Part shown: one piece after another, positions 32,855-40,885 of the stretch | How the letters are laid out: every line of letters begins with the position of its first letter | How positions within the stretch are numbered: the first letter of the stretch is position 1 | Origin: DATARH01 sp036489765 | Lineage (GTDB): Bacteria; Pseudomonadota; Alphaproteobacteria; ATCC43930; CGMCC-115725 | Length of the DNA: 64,000 nt | Direction of reading: 5' to 3' | Assembly: GCA_036489765.1 (NCBI GenBank) | Contig: DASXFE010000072.1 | Span: 1 to 64,000, forward strand | Position numbers and translations under genes: made by a program | The notes under the pieces: model-generated | Databases searched by the model: none | What the model saw: only the letters and a program-made list of their open reading frames with translations | Told to the model about the DNA's origin: nothing

Positions 32855-33901
32855 TTGCGCGCTGTGTTACGGCAGACACTGTTGATGCCGTTCTGGATCG
32901 CGCAGGTCGCGACCCAGGAAAAGTTCTTTGCGCGCAACCCGGTGATCGGCAGCCGCCGCCTCAACGAACGCGGCCTGCATACCGCGCGGACACAGGTCGC
33001 GCATCGGCTCGCCGCGGGGCGGCGCGCGCACCTCGCCGGTCGGCTCGACCCGGCGGACCGCGCCGCGTTCGACCGCGACGGGTTTGTCATCAAGCGCGAC
33101 TTCCTGCCCGACGGAGTGTTCCGCGACCTCGTCGACCAGATCAAGGCATGCCGTGCGCCCGCGCGGGAGATGGTCGAAGGCGACACGATCACCCGCCACA
33201 TCGCGCTCGACCCCGAAATCCTGCGGAAGGTGCCGGCCGCGCGCGCCCTCGTGGAGATGCCGCTCTACCGCAACCTGATCTTCTACGCCGGCTCGTTCGC
33301 CGCGGCGCCGATGATCTACATCCAGACGATTTTGAGCGGCGCCCGCCAGGGCCCGACCGACCCGCAGACCGACCTCCACACCGACACGTTTCACCCGACG
33401 GTCAAGGCGTGGCTGTTTCTGAACGACGTCGAGGCGGACGCGATGCCGTTCGTCTACGTCCCCGGCTCGCACCGCCTGACCGAGGAACGCCTCGACTGGG
33501 AGCGGCGGATGAGCATCGCCGCGAGCCGCCCCTATGGCAGCGACTACCGGCAGGGTGAGCCGCGCCTGATCCGCGCCGTGTCGCGGACGGACCTCGCGGC
33601 GATGAAGCTGCCCGAGCCCCTGTCGATCGCGGCGCCTGCGAACACGCTCGTCGTCGCCGACACGTTCGGCTTCCACGCGCGCGGGCCGAGCGCCCGGCCG
33701 ACCCAGCGGGTCGAGATCTGGGCGTTCGGACGGCGCAACCCGTTCCTGCCCTGGAGCGGCCTCGACCCCTGGTCGATCGGCGCGCTCGGCTTGCGCAAGC
33801 CGGCCCTCCACTGGAAATCGCTCGATTTCCTCGAGGCGGCCGGGCTCGGCCGGCAGCGCTGGCGCCCGCGGGGTCCACTCTCCGCCTTCGATCCGGGTTG
33901 A
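32855..33901 (+). CDS. PhyH-like Fe(II)/2-oxoglutarate dioxygenase (cassette paralog 1)
   Basis: TTG 32855 is preceded by GGGGGAG at 5 bases and gives 348 residues. This start also aligns with that of the downstream paralog. The jelly-roll iron site is visible: H175-x-D177 in LHTDTFHPT and distal His274 in FGFHARGPS, with Arg285 placed to bind 2-oxoglutarate. An N-terminal conserved segment (IGSRRLNERGLH) precedes the catalytic domain (DFERDGF-type start, about residue 70). PhyH relatives hydroxylate acyl chains, sugars and small metabolites. Position directly before a capsule-type glycosyltransferase suggests a glycan or lipid substrate. Confidence 0.85.
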   Translation: MRAVLRQTLLMPFWIAQVATQEKFFARNPVIGSRRLNERGLHTARTQVAHRLAAGRRAHLAGRLDPADRAAFDRDGFVIKRDFLPDGVFRDLVDQIKACRAPAREMVEGDTITRHIALDPEILRKVPAARALVEMPLYRNLIFYAGSFAAAPMIYIQTILSGARQGPTDPQTDLHTDTFHPTVKAWLFLNDVEADAMPFVYVPGSHRLTEERLDWERRMSIAASRPYGSDYRQGEPRLIRAVSRTDLAAMKLPEPLSIAAPANTLVVADTFGFHARGPSARPTQRVEIWAFGRRNPFLPWSGLDPWSIGALGLRKPALHWKSLDFLEAAGLGRQRWRPRGPLSAFDPG

Positions 33902-33914
33902 GCGAAGCGCCGCC

Positions 33915-35951
33915 GTGGCTCCGATCCCCACCCTCGAAAGCAGGCGGTCGTTCCTATTCCTGCAGGGCCCGCTATCGACGTTTTTCGCCGAACTCGGCCA
34001 GGCGCTGATCGATCGCGGCCACCGCGTTCACCGCATCAACCTGCATCTCGGCGAGCAGTTCTTCTGGCGGGGAAGCGAGGCAAGCCATTTCCGCGGCCGG
34101 CTCGACGAATGGCGCGACTACGTCGGCAAGGTCCTGGACGAGCGTCGGGTCACCGATGTGATCCTGGTCGGCGACCGCCGGCCTTATCACCTCGTCGCCG
34201 CCGAGGAGGCCCGGGCCCGCGACGCCGCCGTGATCTGTACCGATTTCGGCTATCTGCGGCCGGGTTGGATCACGTTCGAATATGACGGGATGACCGCCTA
34301 TTCGCGGTTCCCGCGCGACCCGGATGCGATCCGCGCCCTGGCCGAGGATCTGCCCAAGCCGGATTTTCACCCGCGCTTCAGCCCGCCATTCCCGCTCGTC
34401 GCCGCACTCGACGTGTGCTTTACGGTGCCGCAAGTGCTCGGCCGCCCGCTCTATCCGCATTATGAATGGCACGGCATCCATCACCCGTTCGCCGAGTATG
34501 CCGGCTGGCTCACCGCGCTCGCTCGGCGCAACGCGACGCGGCGCGAGACCCTGGCCGCGAAGGCCCGGCTGCAGCAGGAACCGGGCTCGTATTTTCTCTT
34601 CCCGTTGCAGCTAGCGACCGATTTTCAGATTCGTGCCAACTCGCCCTTTGCCGATGCGCGCGACGCGGTGCGCGAGGTCGTCGAATCGTTTGCCGCGAGC
34701 GGCAGCCAAAAGCACCTCGCCGTCGTCGTCCATCCGCTCGACAACGGCCTCATCAACTGGCGCCGGCTCGTGGGGCGGCTGGTGCGCGGGACCTCGGTCG
34801 GCGACCGTGTTTCGGTGCTCGACGACGGGATCCCAGCCGATCTGCTGTGCAATGCCGCCGGCATCGTCACGGTCAACAGCACCACCGGCATCTCCGCGCT
34901 CTACCAGGGCGTGCCGGTCAAGGTGCTGGGGAGCGCGATCTACGATATCCCCGGCGTGACCCATCAGGGCCGGCTCGACGATTTCTGGCATGAGCCGACC
35001 CCGCCCGACCTCGATCTCTACGCCGCGTTTCTCCGCGCGCTGGCCGGCACGACGCAGCTGCCCGGCGGGTTTCACACCAAGGTCGCCAGGGCCCATGCGG
35101 TCGCCGGCATGGTCCAGCGGCTCGAGGAAGGGCTGTACCCGCTGCCGCCGCTTTCCGACGCGGCCCTGGCGGCCCGGCGGGTGCGGCGGAGCACGAAGAC
35201 CATCGCCATTGCCGGGGCGCCCGGTGCGATCGCGCTCGCCCTTGCCCGCAGCTATGCCGAGCCCGGCGTCAGGCTGTGCCTGATCGGAGGCGACGAGGCG
35301 GAACAGACGACGGCCGTTGCCGACGCGTTGCGCCGCGGGGCGCAGGTCGATGCGATCCAGGTCGATCCGGACGACACGGCGGCGATGATCGCGGCGATCG
35401 AATCGGTCGACCGGCATGCGCCGATCGATGTGCTGATCGCGACCGCGCCGCGGATCGGGTTCTTCGCCGGGCTGACCGAGCGCGGCGGGCTGCTCGACCA
35501 CATGCGGCGGCGCGAGCGCGGGCGCATCGCCGTCGTCAGCGCGCTCGCCGGGGCGATCGGGTTGTCCGGCGAACCGTCGTTCTACGCCGGCCAGGCCGGG
35601 CTTCTGGCCTATGCCCGCTCGCTGCGCGAGCCGCTGGCGCCGGGCCGCCCCGGCGTGTCGATCGCGCGTGCCGGCCGCCTCGCGACACGGCTCGCCGCGC
35701 GCGGCAGCGACCCCCGCCTTGTCGCGCTCACGACCGATCGGGTCGCGGCAACGATCCGCCGAGGCATCGAACGCGAACGGGCGGTAATCTCGTTCCCAGC
35801 CGCGCCGGCGATCGCGCTGCGCGCCCTCAGGCTGATCCCGACCTGGCTGCGCGAGTGGCCGGGCCATGTGCTCGAGCGGGCGACGGGGGACGATCCGGCC
35901 GGTCCGGTCGACAAGGTGTCGCTCCCGCGCGAAGACCTCCAGGGCGACTGA
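33915..35951 (+). CDS. KpsS-like capsule glycosyltransferase fused to a degenerate SDR domain
   Basis: The 678-residue protein starts at GTG 33915, 13 bases after the previous stop. Residues about 10-400 match the Capsule_synth/KpsS pattern: FLFLQGPLSTFFAELGQAL, RGHRVHRINLHLGEQFFW, VVVHPLDNG (about 275), and IVTVNSTTGISALYQGVPVK (about 315). KpsS and KpsC build the beta-Kdo linker that carries capsule on lipid. Residues about 428-640 resemble a short-chain dehydrogenase, but the cofactor loop reads AGAPGAIALA and the catalytic Y-x-x-x-K reads Y557-A-G-Q-A. The Lys is lost, so this half is probably not an active dehydrogenase. Confidence 0.8.
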   Translation: MAPIPTLESRRSFLFLQGPLSTFFAELGQALIDRGHRVHRINLHLGEQFFWRGSEASHFRGRLDEWRDYVGKVLDERRVTDVILVGDRRPYHLVAAEEARARDAAVICTDFGYLRPGWITFEYDGMTAYSRFPRDPDAIRALAEDLPKPDFHPRFSPPFPLVAALDVCFTVPQVLGRPLYPHYEWHGIHHPFAEYAGWLTALARRNATRRETLAAKARLQQEPGSYFLFPLQLATDFQIRANSPFADARDAVREVVESFAASGSQKHLAVVVHPLDNGLINWRRLVGRLVRGTSVGDRVSVLDDGIPADLLCNAAGIVTVNSTTGISALYQGVPVKVLGSAIYDIPGVTHQGRLDDFWHEPTPPDLDLYAAFLRALAGTTQLPGGFHTKVARAHAVAGMVQRLEEGLYPLPPLSDAALAARRVRRSTKTIAIAGAPGAIALALARSYAEPGVRLCLIGGDEAEQTTAVADALRRGAQVDAIQVDPDDTAAMIAAIESVDRHAPIDVLIATAPRIGFFAGLTERGGLLDHMRRRERGRIAVVSALAGAIGLSGEPSFYAGQAGLLAYARSLREPLAPGRPGVSIARAGRLATRLAARGSDPRLVALTTDRVAATIRRGIERERAVISFPAAPAIALRALRLIPTWLREWPGHVLERATGDDPAGPVDKVSLPREDLQGD

Positions 35952-35953
35952 CG

Positions 35954-36985
35954 GTGTTGGCGCGCATCGGCCGTGCGGCGTTGGTGCCGCTGTGGGCGGC
36001 ACAACTCGCGACGGCCACGAAATCGTTCGAGCGCAACGGGCTGATCGGCAGCCGGCGGCTTAACGAGCGCGGCCTCCATGCGACGCGGGTGGCGCTGTCG
36101 CACCGGATTGCCGACAGCCGCCGGCAGCGCCTCGCAGGCCTCGTCCCGGCCGCCGACCGCGCGGACTTCGAGCGCGACGGGTTTGTCGCAAAGCCAGACT
36201 TCCTGCCGCCGCAAGCCTTCGCCACGCTGCTCGCGCAGCTCCAGGCCTATCGGGGCGGGCTGCGCGAGATCGCAGAAGGCGATACGATCATGCGCAAGAT
36301 CGCGCTCGACCCACGGGTCCTGGCTGCGGTTCCGGCGCTTGCGGAGGTGCTTCAGTCGCCGGTGTGGCGCGGGCTCATCCGCTACGTCGGCAGCCGCGAC
36401 GCCGAGCCGGTCGTATGGATCCAGTCGATCCTGCGCCATGCCGTCGACGGCCCGCCCGACCCGCAGACCGCGCTTCACGCCGACACCTTCCACCCGACGG
36501 TCAAGGCTTGGCTGTTCCTGACCGACATCGCCGCGGAGTCGGGCCCGCTCACCTATGTCCCCGGTTCCCACCGGCTGACCCCGGCGCGGCTGGCGTGGGA
36601 ACGGGAGATGAGCCTGGCTGCCGAGCGATCGCCCAATGCCGATACCCGCCAGGGTTCGTTCCGCATGCCGGCGGCCGACCTCGCCGCGCTCGGCCTGCCG
36701 CCGCCGCTGGTCTTTGCGGTGCCGGCCAACACGCTGGTCGTCGCCGACACCTACGGCTTCCACGCCCGCGGACCGAGCGGCGGGCGCTCGCTCAGGGTCG
36801 AGGTCTGGGCCTACGGCCGGCGCAGCCCTTTCGTGCCGTGGTGCGGCCTCGACCCGTGGACCGGCCCCGGCCTCGCCCGCCGCAGCCTCGCGGGCTGGCG
36901 TCTCGGCGACATGCTCGACCAGGCCGGGATCAAGCGGCATAAATGGCGCGCGCGCGACGGGGTGTCCCCTTTCGACCCCGAGTGA
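35954..36985 (+). CDS. PhyH-like Fe(II)/2-oxoglutarate dioxygenase (cassette paralog 2)
   Basis: GTG 35954 is 2 bases after the KpsS/SDR stop; 343 residues. The iron ligands are H175-x-D177 in LHADTFHPT and His270 in YGFHARGPS. It shares long blocks with paralog 1 (IGSRRLNERGLH, DTFHPTVKAWLFL, YVPGSHRLT, PANTLVVADT), about half of all positions by eye. The regions around residues 100-165 differ most, so the two may act on different positions or substrates of one product. Cotranscription with the glycosyltransferase is almost certain from spacing. Confidence 0.85.
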   Translation: MLARIGRAALVPLWAAQLATATKSFERNGLIGSRRLNERGLHATRVALSHRIADSRRQRLAGLVPAADRADFERDGFVAKPDFLPPQAFATLLAQLQAYRGGLREIAEGDTIMRKIALDPRVLAAVPALAEVLQSPVWRGLIRYVGSRDAEPVVWIQSILRHAVDGPPDPQTALHADTFHPTVKAWLFLTDIAAESGPLTYVPGSHRLTPARLAWEREMSLAAERSPNADTRQGSFRMPAADLAALGLPPPLVFAVPANTLVVADTYGFHARGPSGGRSLRVEVWAYGRRSPFVPWCGLDPWTGPGLARRSLAGWRLGDMLDQAGIKRHKWRARDGVSPFDPE

Positions 36986-36991
36986 CGCCTC

Positions 36992-37027
36992 ACCCGATTG
37001 ACGCTTGAAACCCGATTGACGCTTGAA
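36992..37027 (+). repeat. 18-base perfect tandem duplication
   Basis: The unit ACCCGATTGACGCTTGAA occurs at 36992-37009 and again at 37010-37027 without change. It lies between the second dioxygenase and the tam gene, 14 bases before the tam start. It may be a replication-slippage duplication. Confidence 0.95.
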
Positions 37028-37040
37028 AGAAGAAAGAGCG

Positions 37041-37808
37041 ATGCCCTGGGATCCCGCACAATACTTGAAATTCGCCGGTCCGCGTCTGCGCCCGGCGATC
37101 GACCTGCTCGGCCACATCGAGGCGAGCGCGCCCAAGATCGTCTATGACCTCGGCTGCGGCGCCGGCAACGTCACCCGCTTTATCGCCGAGCGCTGGCCCG
37201 AGGCAGAGATTACCGGCATCGACGGCTCGGCCGAGATGCTGGCGAAGGCCAAAGCCGACCTGCCGCAGATCGAGTGGCAACAGGCCGACCTCGCGACCTG
37301 GCTGCCACCGCAGCGCCCCGACGTGATCTATTCCAACGCCGCGCTGCATTGGATCGAGGATCACGCGCCGGTCTTCCAGGCGTTGTTCAAGAGCCTCGCA
37401 CCGGGCGGCACTTTCGCGGTGCAGATCCCGCGCAATTTCGGTGCCCCGTCACACACCTCGATGGGCGAGGCGGCGCGGATGGGGCCCTGGCGCAAGACCC
37501 TGGAGCCGCTGCTGCGGCCAGCGCCGGTCGAGGAGCCGGCATTCTATTACAACCTCATGGCCCCGCTCTCGGCGCGGCTCGACATGTGGGAAACCGAGTA
37601 TCTTCAGGTGCTCGACGGCGAGCACGCGGTCAAGGAATACACCAAGTCGACGTGGCTATCGCCGCTGCTCGGCGCGCTCGACGAACCCGAGCGGAGCGAG
37701 TTCGAGGCGACCTACACCGCGCTTGTCGACCGCGCCTATCCGCGGCGCCCCGACGGCAAGACGCTGTTCCCGTTTCGGCGGATGTTCATCGTCGCGACCG
37801 GCGCATAG
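37041..37808 (+). CDS. tam: Trans-aconitate 2-methyltransferase
   Basis: The 255-residue protein matches E. coli Tam along its length: start MPWDPAQYLKFAGPRLRPA, SAM motif I VYDLGCGAGNVTRF (about residue 34), GIDGSAEML, NAALHWIEDH (about 97), VQIPRNFGAPSH (about 125) and the C-terminal PFRRMFIVA. It methylates trans-aconitate, a spontaneous inhibitor of aconitase, using S-adenosylmethionine. ATG 37041 is chosen by alignment to the family; the ribosome site is weak (AGAAAGAG). The gene lies 55 bases after the dioxygenase cassette and may be read through from it. Confidence 0.92.
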   Translation: MPWDPAQYLKFAGPRLRPAIDLLGHIEASAPKIVYDLGCGAGNVTRFIAERWPEAEITGIDGSAEMLAKAKADLPQIEWQQADLATWLPPQRPDVIYSNAALHWIEDHAPVFQALFKSLAPGGTFAVQIPRNFGAPSHTSMGEAARMGPWRKTLEPLLRPAPVEEPAFYYNLMAPLSARLDMWETEYLQVLDGEHAVKEYTKSTWLSPLLGALDEPERSEFEATYTALVDRAYPRRPDGKTLFPFRRMFIVATGA

Positions 37809-37827
37809 CCGCGCCAGCTAAGTAAAA

Positions 37828-37854
37828 CGGGCCGGCGCGCGAGGCACCGGCCCG
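37828..37854 (-). terminator. Terminator between convergent tam and small secreted gene
   Basis: A perfect 8-base stem (CGGGCCGG at 37828-37835, CCGGCCCG at 37847-37854). On the minus strand it is followed by TTTTACTT, so it fits best as the intrinsic terminator of the gene at 37893-38240; it may also stop tam transcripts. Confidence 0.7.
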
Positions 37855-37892
37855 GTATCAACTTAAGCTCGGTTTAACTTAAATATACGCGA

Positions 37893-38240
37893 TTAGTTGG
37901 GCTTCGGGCCGTAGCCGGTGCTGTACGGGGCCATGCTGCGGTCCTGGTCATAGCCGGCCGGCTTGTTGAAATGCGGCGGCATCGCGCCGTTGCTCGAGCC
38001 GAGCGCGGGGCCGGGATACTGGCCGGAAGCCACAACCGGGCCACCCATCACGGGCAGGCCCGAGATGCCGTTGCTGCCGGGGTTCGGGCCGGGATAATTG
38101 CTCGACGGCGCGACGGCGCTCGGGGCCCCGGCGTTCGGCGGCAGCGAAGCGGTGTTACCGGCAGTCTGAGCTTGAGCGGCGAACGCCGCGCCCGTGAGCA
38201 ACCCAAGGCCGAGTACTGAAACCTTCACAAAACTGGACAT
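37893..38240 (-). CDS. Small secreted Gly/Pro-rich protein
   Basis: The 115-residue protein has a signal peptide (VLGLGLLTGAAFAAQAQ). The mature part is low complexity, rich in Gly, Pro, Ser and Asn, with two related units SSNYPGPNPGSNG and SGQYPGPALGSSNG, and no cysteine. ATG 38240 is preceded by CGGAG. It has its own terminator and is divergent from a LysR-type regulator across a short AT-rich gap, so regulation by that LysR protein is possible. Function unknown. Confidence 0.6.
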   Translation of the reverse strand: MSSFVKVSVLGLGLLTGAAFAAQAQTAGNTASLPPNAGAPSAVAPSSNYPGPNPGSNGISGLPVMGGPVVASGQYPGPALGSSNGAMPPHFNKPAGYDQDRSMAPYSTGYGPKPN

Positions 38241-38330
38241 GGCGAACTCCGATAGAATTGAAATCTGGAAACGACTTCACTTTCCTGCGAGGATATATCA
38301 TGATGCAAATGCAATTTTAATACGTCTGGC
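38241..38330. promoter_or_regulatory. AT-rich divergent promoter region of the LysR gene and secreted protein gene
   Basis: This 90-base gap includes 38290-38325, which is unusually AT-rich for the window, with ATCATGAT and a tandem ATGCAAATGCAA. LysR regulators commonly bind such divergent gaps and control both genes. No exact LysR box can be assigned. Confidence 0.4.
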
Positions 38331-39302
38331 ATGAACGACGTTCATATAGGGGGGCTCGACCTCAACCTGCTGAGGGTATTTGACGCGCTAATTGAAGCGC
38401 GTAGCGCAACCCGGGCGGGTGCACGGCTCGGGCTGAGCCAGTCCGCGATCAGCCATGCGTTGGCGCGGCTTCGCTATGTGCTAAAGGACGAGCTATTTGT
38501 GCGCGGGCCCGACGGCATGCATGCCACCCCCCGCGCCGCCGAAATCGCCCCCCGCCTGCGCCAGGGATTGTTGCAGCTCGAGCTCGCCTTGGCGCCGAGC
38601 GATTTCGTCGCAGCCACCACCGACCGGCGGTTTACCTTCACCTGCACCGAATACGCGGGCGCGGTGATCCTGCCGGCGCTGGTCGCGCGGCTCAGGGTCG
38701 AAGCGCCGCATGCCGACGTGCGGGTCTTGCCGAGCAATCTCGGCGTCGCCGAGTCGCTGCGCGCGGGACGTGCGGATCTGGCGATCGGCAGCTATCGGCG
38801 GCTGCCGGAATGGGCCGCATCGGAATCGCTGATGCGGGATTCGCGGGTCTGGGTGATCAGCGCCGATCATCCCGCGGCCGACGAGGACATGACCCTCGAG
38901 CGGCTCGCCGCCCTGCCGCATCTCGTGATCTCGGCGACCGGCGAGGACGAGCGCGCCATCGACGGCTATGTCATCGATCATGGCCTCGAACGGATGGTGA
39001 CGCGCAGCGACGCCGGCGTGCTGCAAGGGGTGCTCGCCGCGCGCGGGCTGCGCCGTCAGGTCGCGGTCACCACGCCGCATTTCCTCGCTGCCTTTGTCTC
39101 GATCGCCAATTCCGACATCGCGGCGCTCCTGCCGCGCCGCCTCGCCGAGACCTTTGGCGAGCGCTTCGGCCTGAAGCTCATCGACCCGCCCTACCCGTCG
39201 CCCTCCTTTGAGGTACAATCGATCTGGCACCGGGAGTTTGGTGAGCAGCCGGCCCTGACATGGGTCCGCAAGCTGTTGCGAGAGGTGGCGGCGAATCTTT
39301 GA
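38331..39302 (+). CDS. LysR family transcriptional regulator
   Basis: The 323-residue protein has the LysR winged helix near residues 8-66 (DLNLLRVFDALIEARSATRAG, then GLSQSAISHALARLR), followed by a linker helix and a two-lobed effector domain from about residue 95. The C-terminal part (EVQSIWHREFGEQPALTWVRKLL) is typical of the NodD/NahR-like branch that senses small aromatic or acidic ligands. It likely regulates itself, the divergent secreted protein gene, or the cupin gene that follows. Confidence 0.92.
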   Translation: MNDVHIGGLDLNLLRVFDALIEARSATRAGARLGLSQSAISHALARLRYVLKDELFVRGPDGMHATPRAAEIAPRLRQGLLQLELALAPSDFVAATTDRRFTFTCTEYAGAVILPALVARLRVEAPHADVRVLPSNLGVAESLRAGRADLAIGSYRRLPEWAASESLMRDSRVWVISADHPAADEDMTLERLAALPHLVISATGEDERAIDGYVIDHGLERMVTRSDAGVLQGVLAARGLRRQVAVTTPHFLAAFVSIANSDIAALLPRRLAETFGERFGLKLIDPPYPSPSFEVQSIWHREFGEQPALTWVRKLLREVAANL

Positions 39303-39316
39303 CTGCGGAGGCGGAG

Positions 39317-39775
39317 ATGGGCGTGAAAGGCTTTGTCGTACCCCCGGGCGGCGGCACCGTCCTCGACATGGCGCCGGACCGGTTCTCCGCCTTGAAGCTT
39401 CTCCGCGCCGACACCGCGGACAGCATCATGCTCTTTGAGGAAAACGCGCCGCCCGGCGCCGAGACGACCTTCCACCTGCACCACGACAGCGACGAGGTCG
39501 CCTATATCCTCGCCGGCGAAGTGACGATGAAGATCGGGGACGAGATAACCGTCGGCCCCGCCGGCTCGTGCGCCTTTTTCCCGCGCAATGTGCCGCACGC
39601 CTGGAAGAACACCGGCACCGGGCCCGCCCGCATCCTCTTCCTCTACACCCCGGGAAAGGCCGGCGGATTCTTCGAGGAAGCGCTCGCCCACACGGACGCC
39701 GGGTTCAACGGCCCCGAAGCCGACGCGATCCGTGAACGCAACGGCTGGAAAATCGTCGGCCCCCCGCCATTTTAG
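39317..39775 (+). CDS. Cupin domain protein
   Basis: The 152-residue protein starts at ATG 39317, 14 bases after the LysR stop and behind GCGGAG. The conserved cupin motif 1 reads FHLHHDSDEVAYILAGEVTM, with three His and a Glu suited to bind a metal, and motif 2 reads CAFFPRNVPHAWKNTG. A C-terminal tail (residues 115-152) contains GGFFEEALAHTDAGF, which resembles quercetinase-like cupins. The reaction is unknown. Cotranscription with the LysR gene suggests that it serves the same response. Confidence 0.8.
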   Translation: MGVKGFVVPPGGGTVLDMAPDRFSALKLLRADTADSIMLFEENAPPGAETTFHLHHDSDEVAYILAGEVTMKIGDEITVGPAGSCAFFPRNVPHAWKNTGTGPARILFLYTPGKAGGFFEEALAHTDAGFNGPEADAIRERNGWKIVGPPPF

Positions 39776-39794
39776 GCGAGACGCCCGCGCTCCT

Positions 39795-40811
39795 CTACGC
39801 TCGTCCGCGCACCAGCGCCGCCCCCGCCGCCAAAGCCGCCAGCTTCTTCTCCGACAGCGTGCGGTCGAGCGGGGCCATGCCGCAATTCGTGCAGGGGAAG
39901 AGCCGCTCGCCTGGCACCATCTTGAGCACCGCGTCGATCGTCGTGGCGACCTCGTCCGGCGTCTCGACATGGTCGGTGGCGACGTCGATGACGCCGGCCA
40001 GCACATCCTTGCCCTTGAGCAGCCCCATCAATTCGAACGGCACGTGCGAGTTCGCGCATTCGAGCGACACCTGATCGAGCCGGCTCGCCGCCAGCGCCGG
40101 GAAGAATCTCTCGTATTGCCGCCACTCGGCCCCGAGCCCGGCCTTCCAGTCGATATTCGCCTTGATCCCGTAGCCGTAGCAGATGTGGACGCCCGTCTTG
40201 CAGGAAAGCCCTTCGATCGCCCGGTGCAGCGCGGCGACGCCCCAATCGGCGGCCGCGTCCATGTAGACGTTGAAGGCCGGCTCGTCGAATTGGATCACAT
40301 CGACCCCCGCCGCCTCCAACTCCCGCGCCTCCTCATTGAGCGCCTCGGCAAACGCCATCGCCAGCGCGACGCGGTCGCGGTAATGCGCGTCGGCGAGCGT
40401 GTCGACGATCGTCATCGGGCCGGGCAGGGTGAATTTGAGCGAGCGGGTCGTATGCGCCCGCGCCGCCGCCGCCTCGGCCGCATGGACCGGCCGCTTGCGC
40501 CGCACTGGGGCGACCACGGTCGGGCACATCGCCTCGTAGCGGTTATCGCGGATGCCCATCTTGATGCGCCTGTCGAAGTCGACGCCCTCGACCCCTTCGA
40601 GAAAACCGTGGACGAAATGCTGCCGCGACATCTCGCCGTCGGTAACAATGTCGATGCCGGCCGCCTCCTGCGTCTTCAGCGCGAGCAGCGTCGCGTCGCG
40701 CTTCGCCTGCGCGAGCTCCGCGCCCTGGAGCCGCCAGTCGGGCCACAGCTTGTTCGGCTCGGCCAGCCAGGACGGCTTCGGCAGGCTGCCGGCGATCGTT
40801 GTTTCAAGCAC
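39795..40811 (-). CDS. MetE C-terminal-like methionine synthase family protein
   Basis: The 338-residue protein has only the catalytic C-terminal barrel of cobalamin-independent methionine synthase. Visible are TTIAGSLPKPSWL at the start, VTDGEMSRQHFVHGF (about residue 56), the zinc ligands H-x-C in VHICYGYG (about 216), Glu in VSLECANSH, and Cys in PCTNCGMAP (about 305). GTG 40811 is preceded by GGGGAGG. Stand-alone proteins of this kind can make methionine from other methyl donors or act as thiol alkyltransferases; the donor here is unknown. It is divergent from the CMD gene. Confidence 0.85.
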   Translation of the reverse strand: MLETTIAGSLPKPSWLAEPNKLWPDWRLQGAELAQAKRDATLLALKTQEAAGIDIVTDGEMSRQHFVHGFLEGVEGVDFDRRIKMGIRDNRYEAMCPTVVAPVRRKRPVHAAEAAAARAHTTRSLKFTLPGPMTIVDTLADAHYRDRVALAMAFAEALNEEARELEAAGVDVIQFDEPAFNVYMDAAADWGVAALHRAIEGLSCKTGVHICYGYGIKANIDWKAGLGAEWRQYERFFPALAASRLDQVSLECANSHVPFELMGLLKGKDVLAGVIDVATDHVETPDEVATTIDAVLKMVPGERLFPCTNCGMAPLDRTLSEKKLAALAAGAALVRGRA

Positions 40812-40885
40812 GGTTGGTCCTCCCCGGTAACGCGTTGGTCCTGTGGTAGGCTCAACCGGCCGATCCGTCAAACGGGAGTGCGAGG

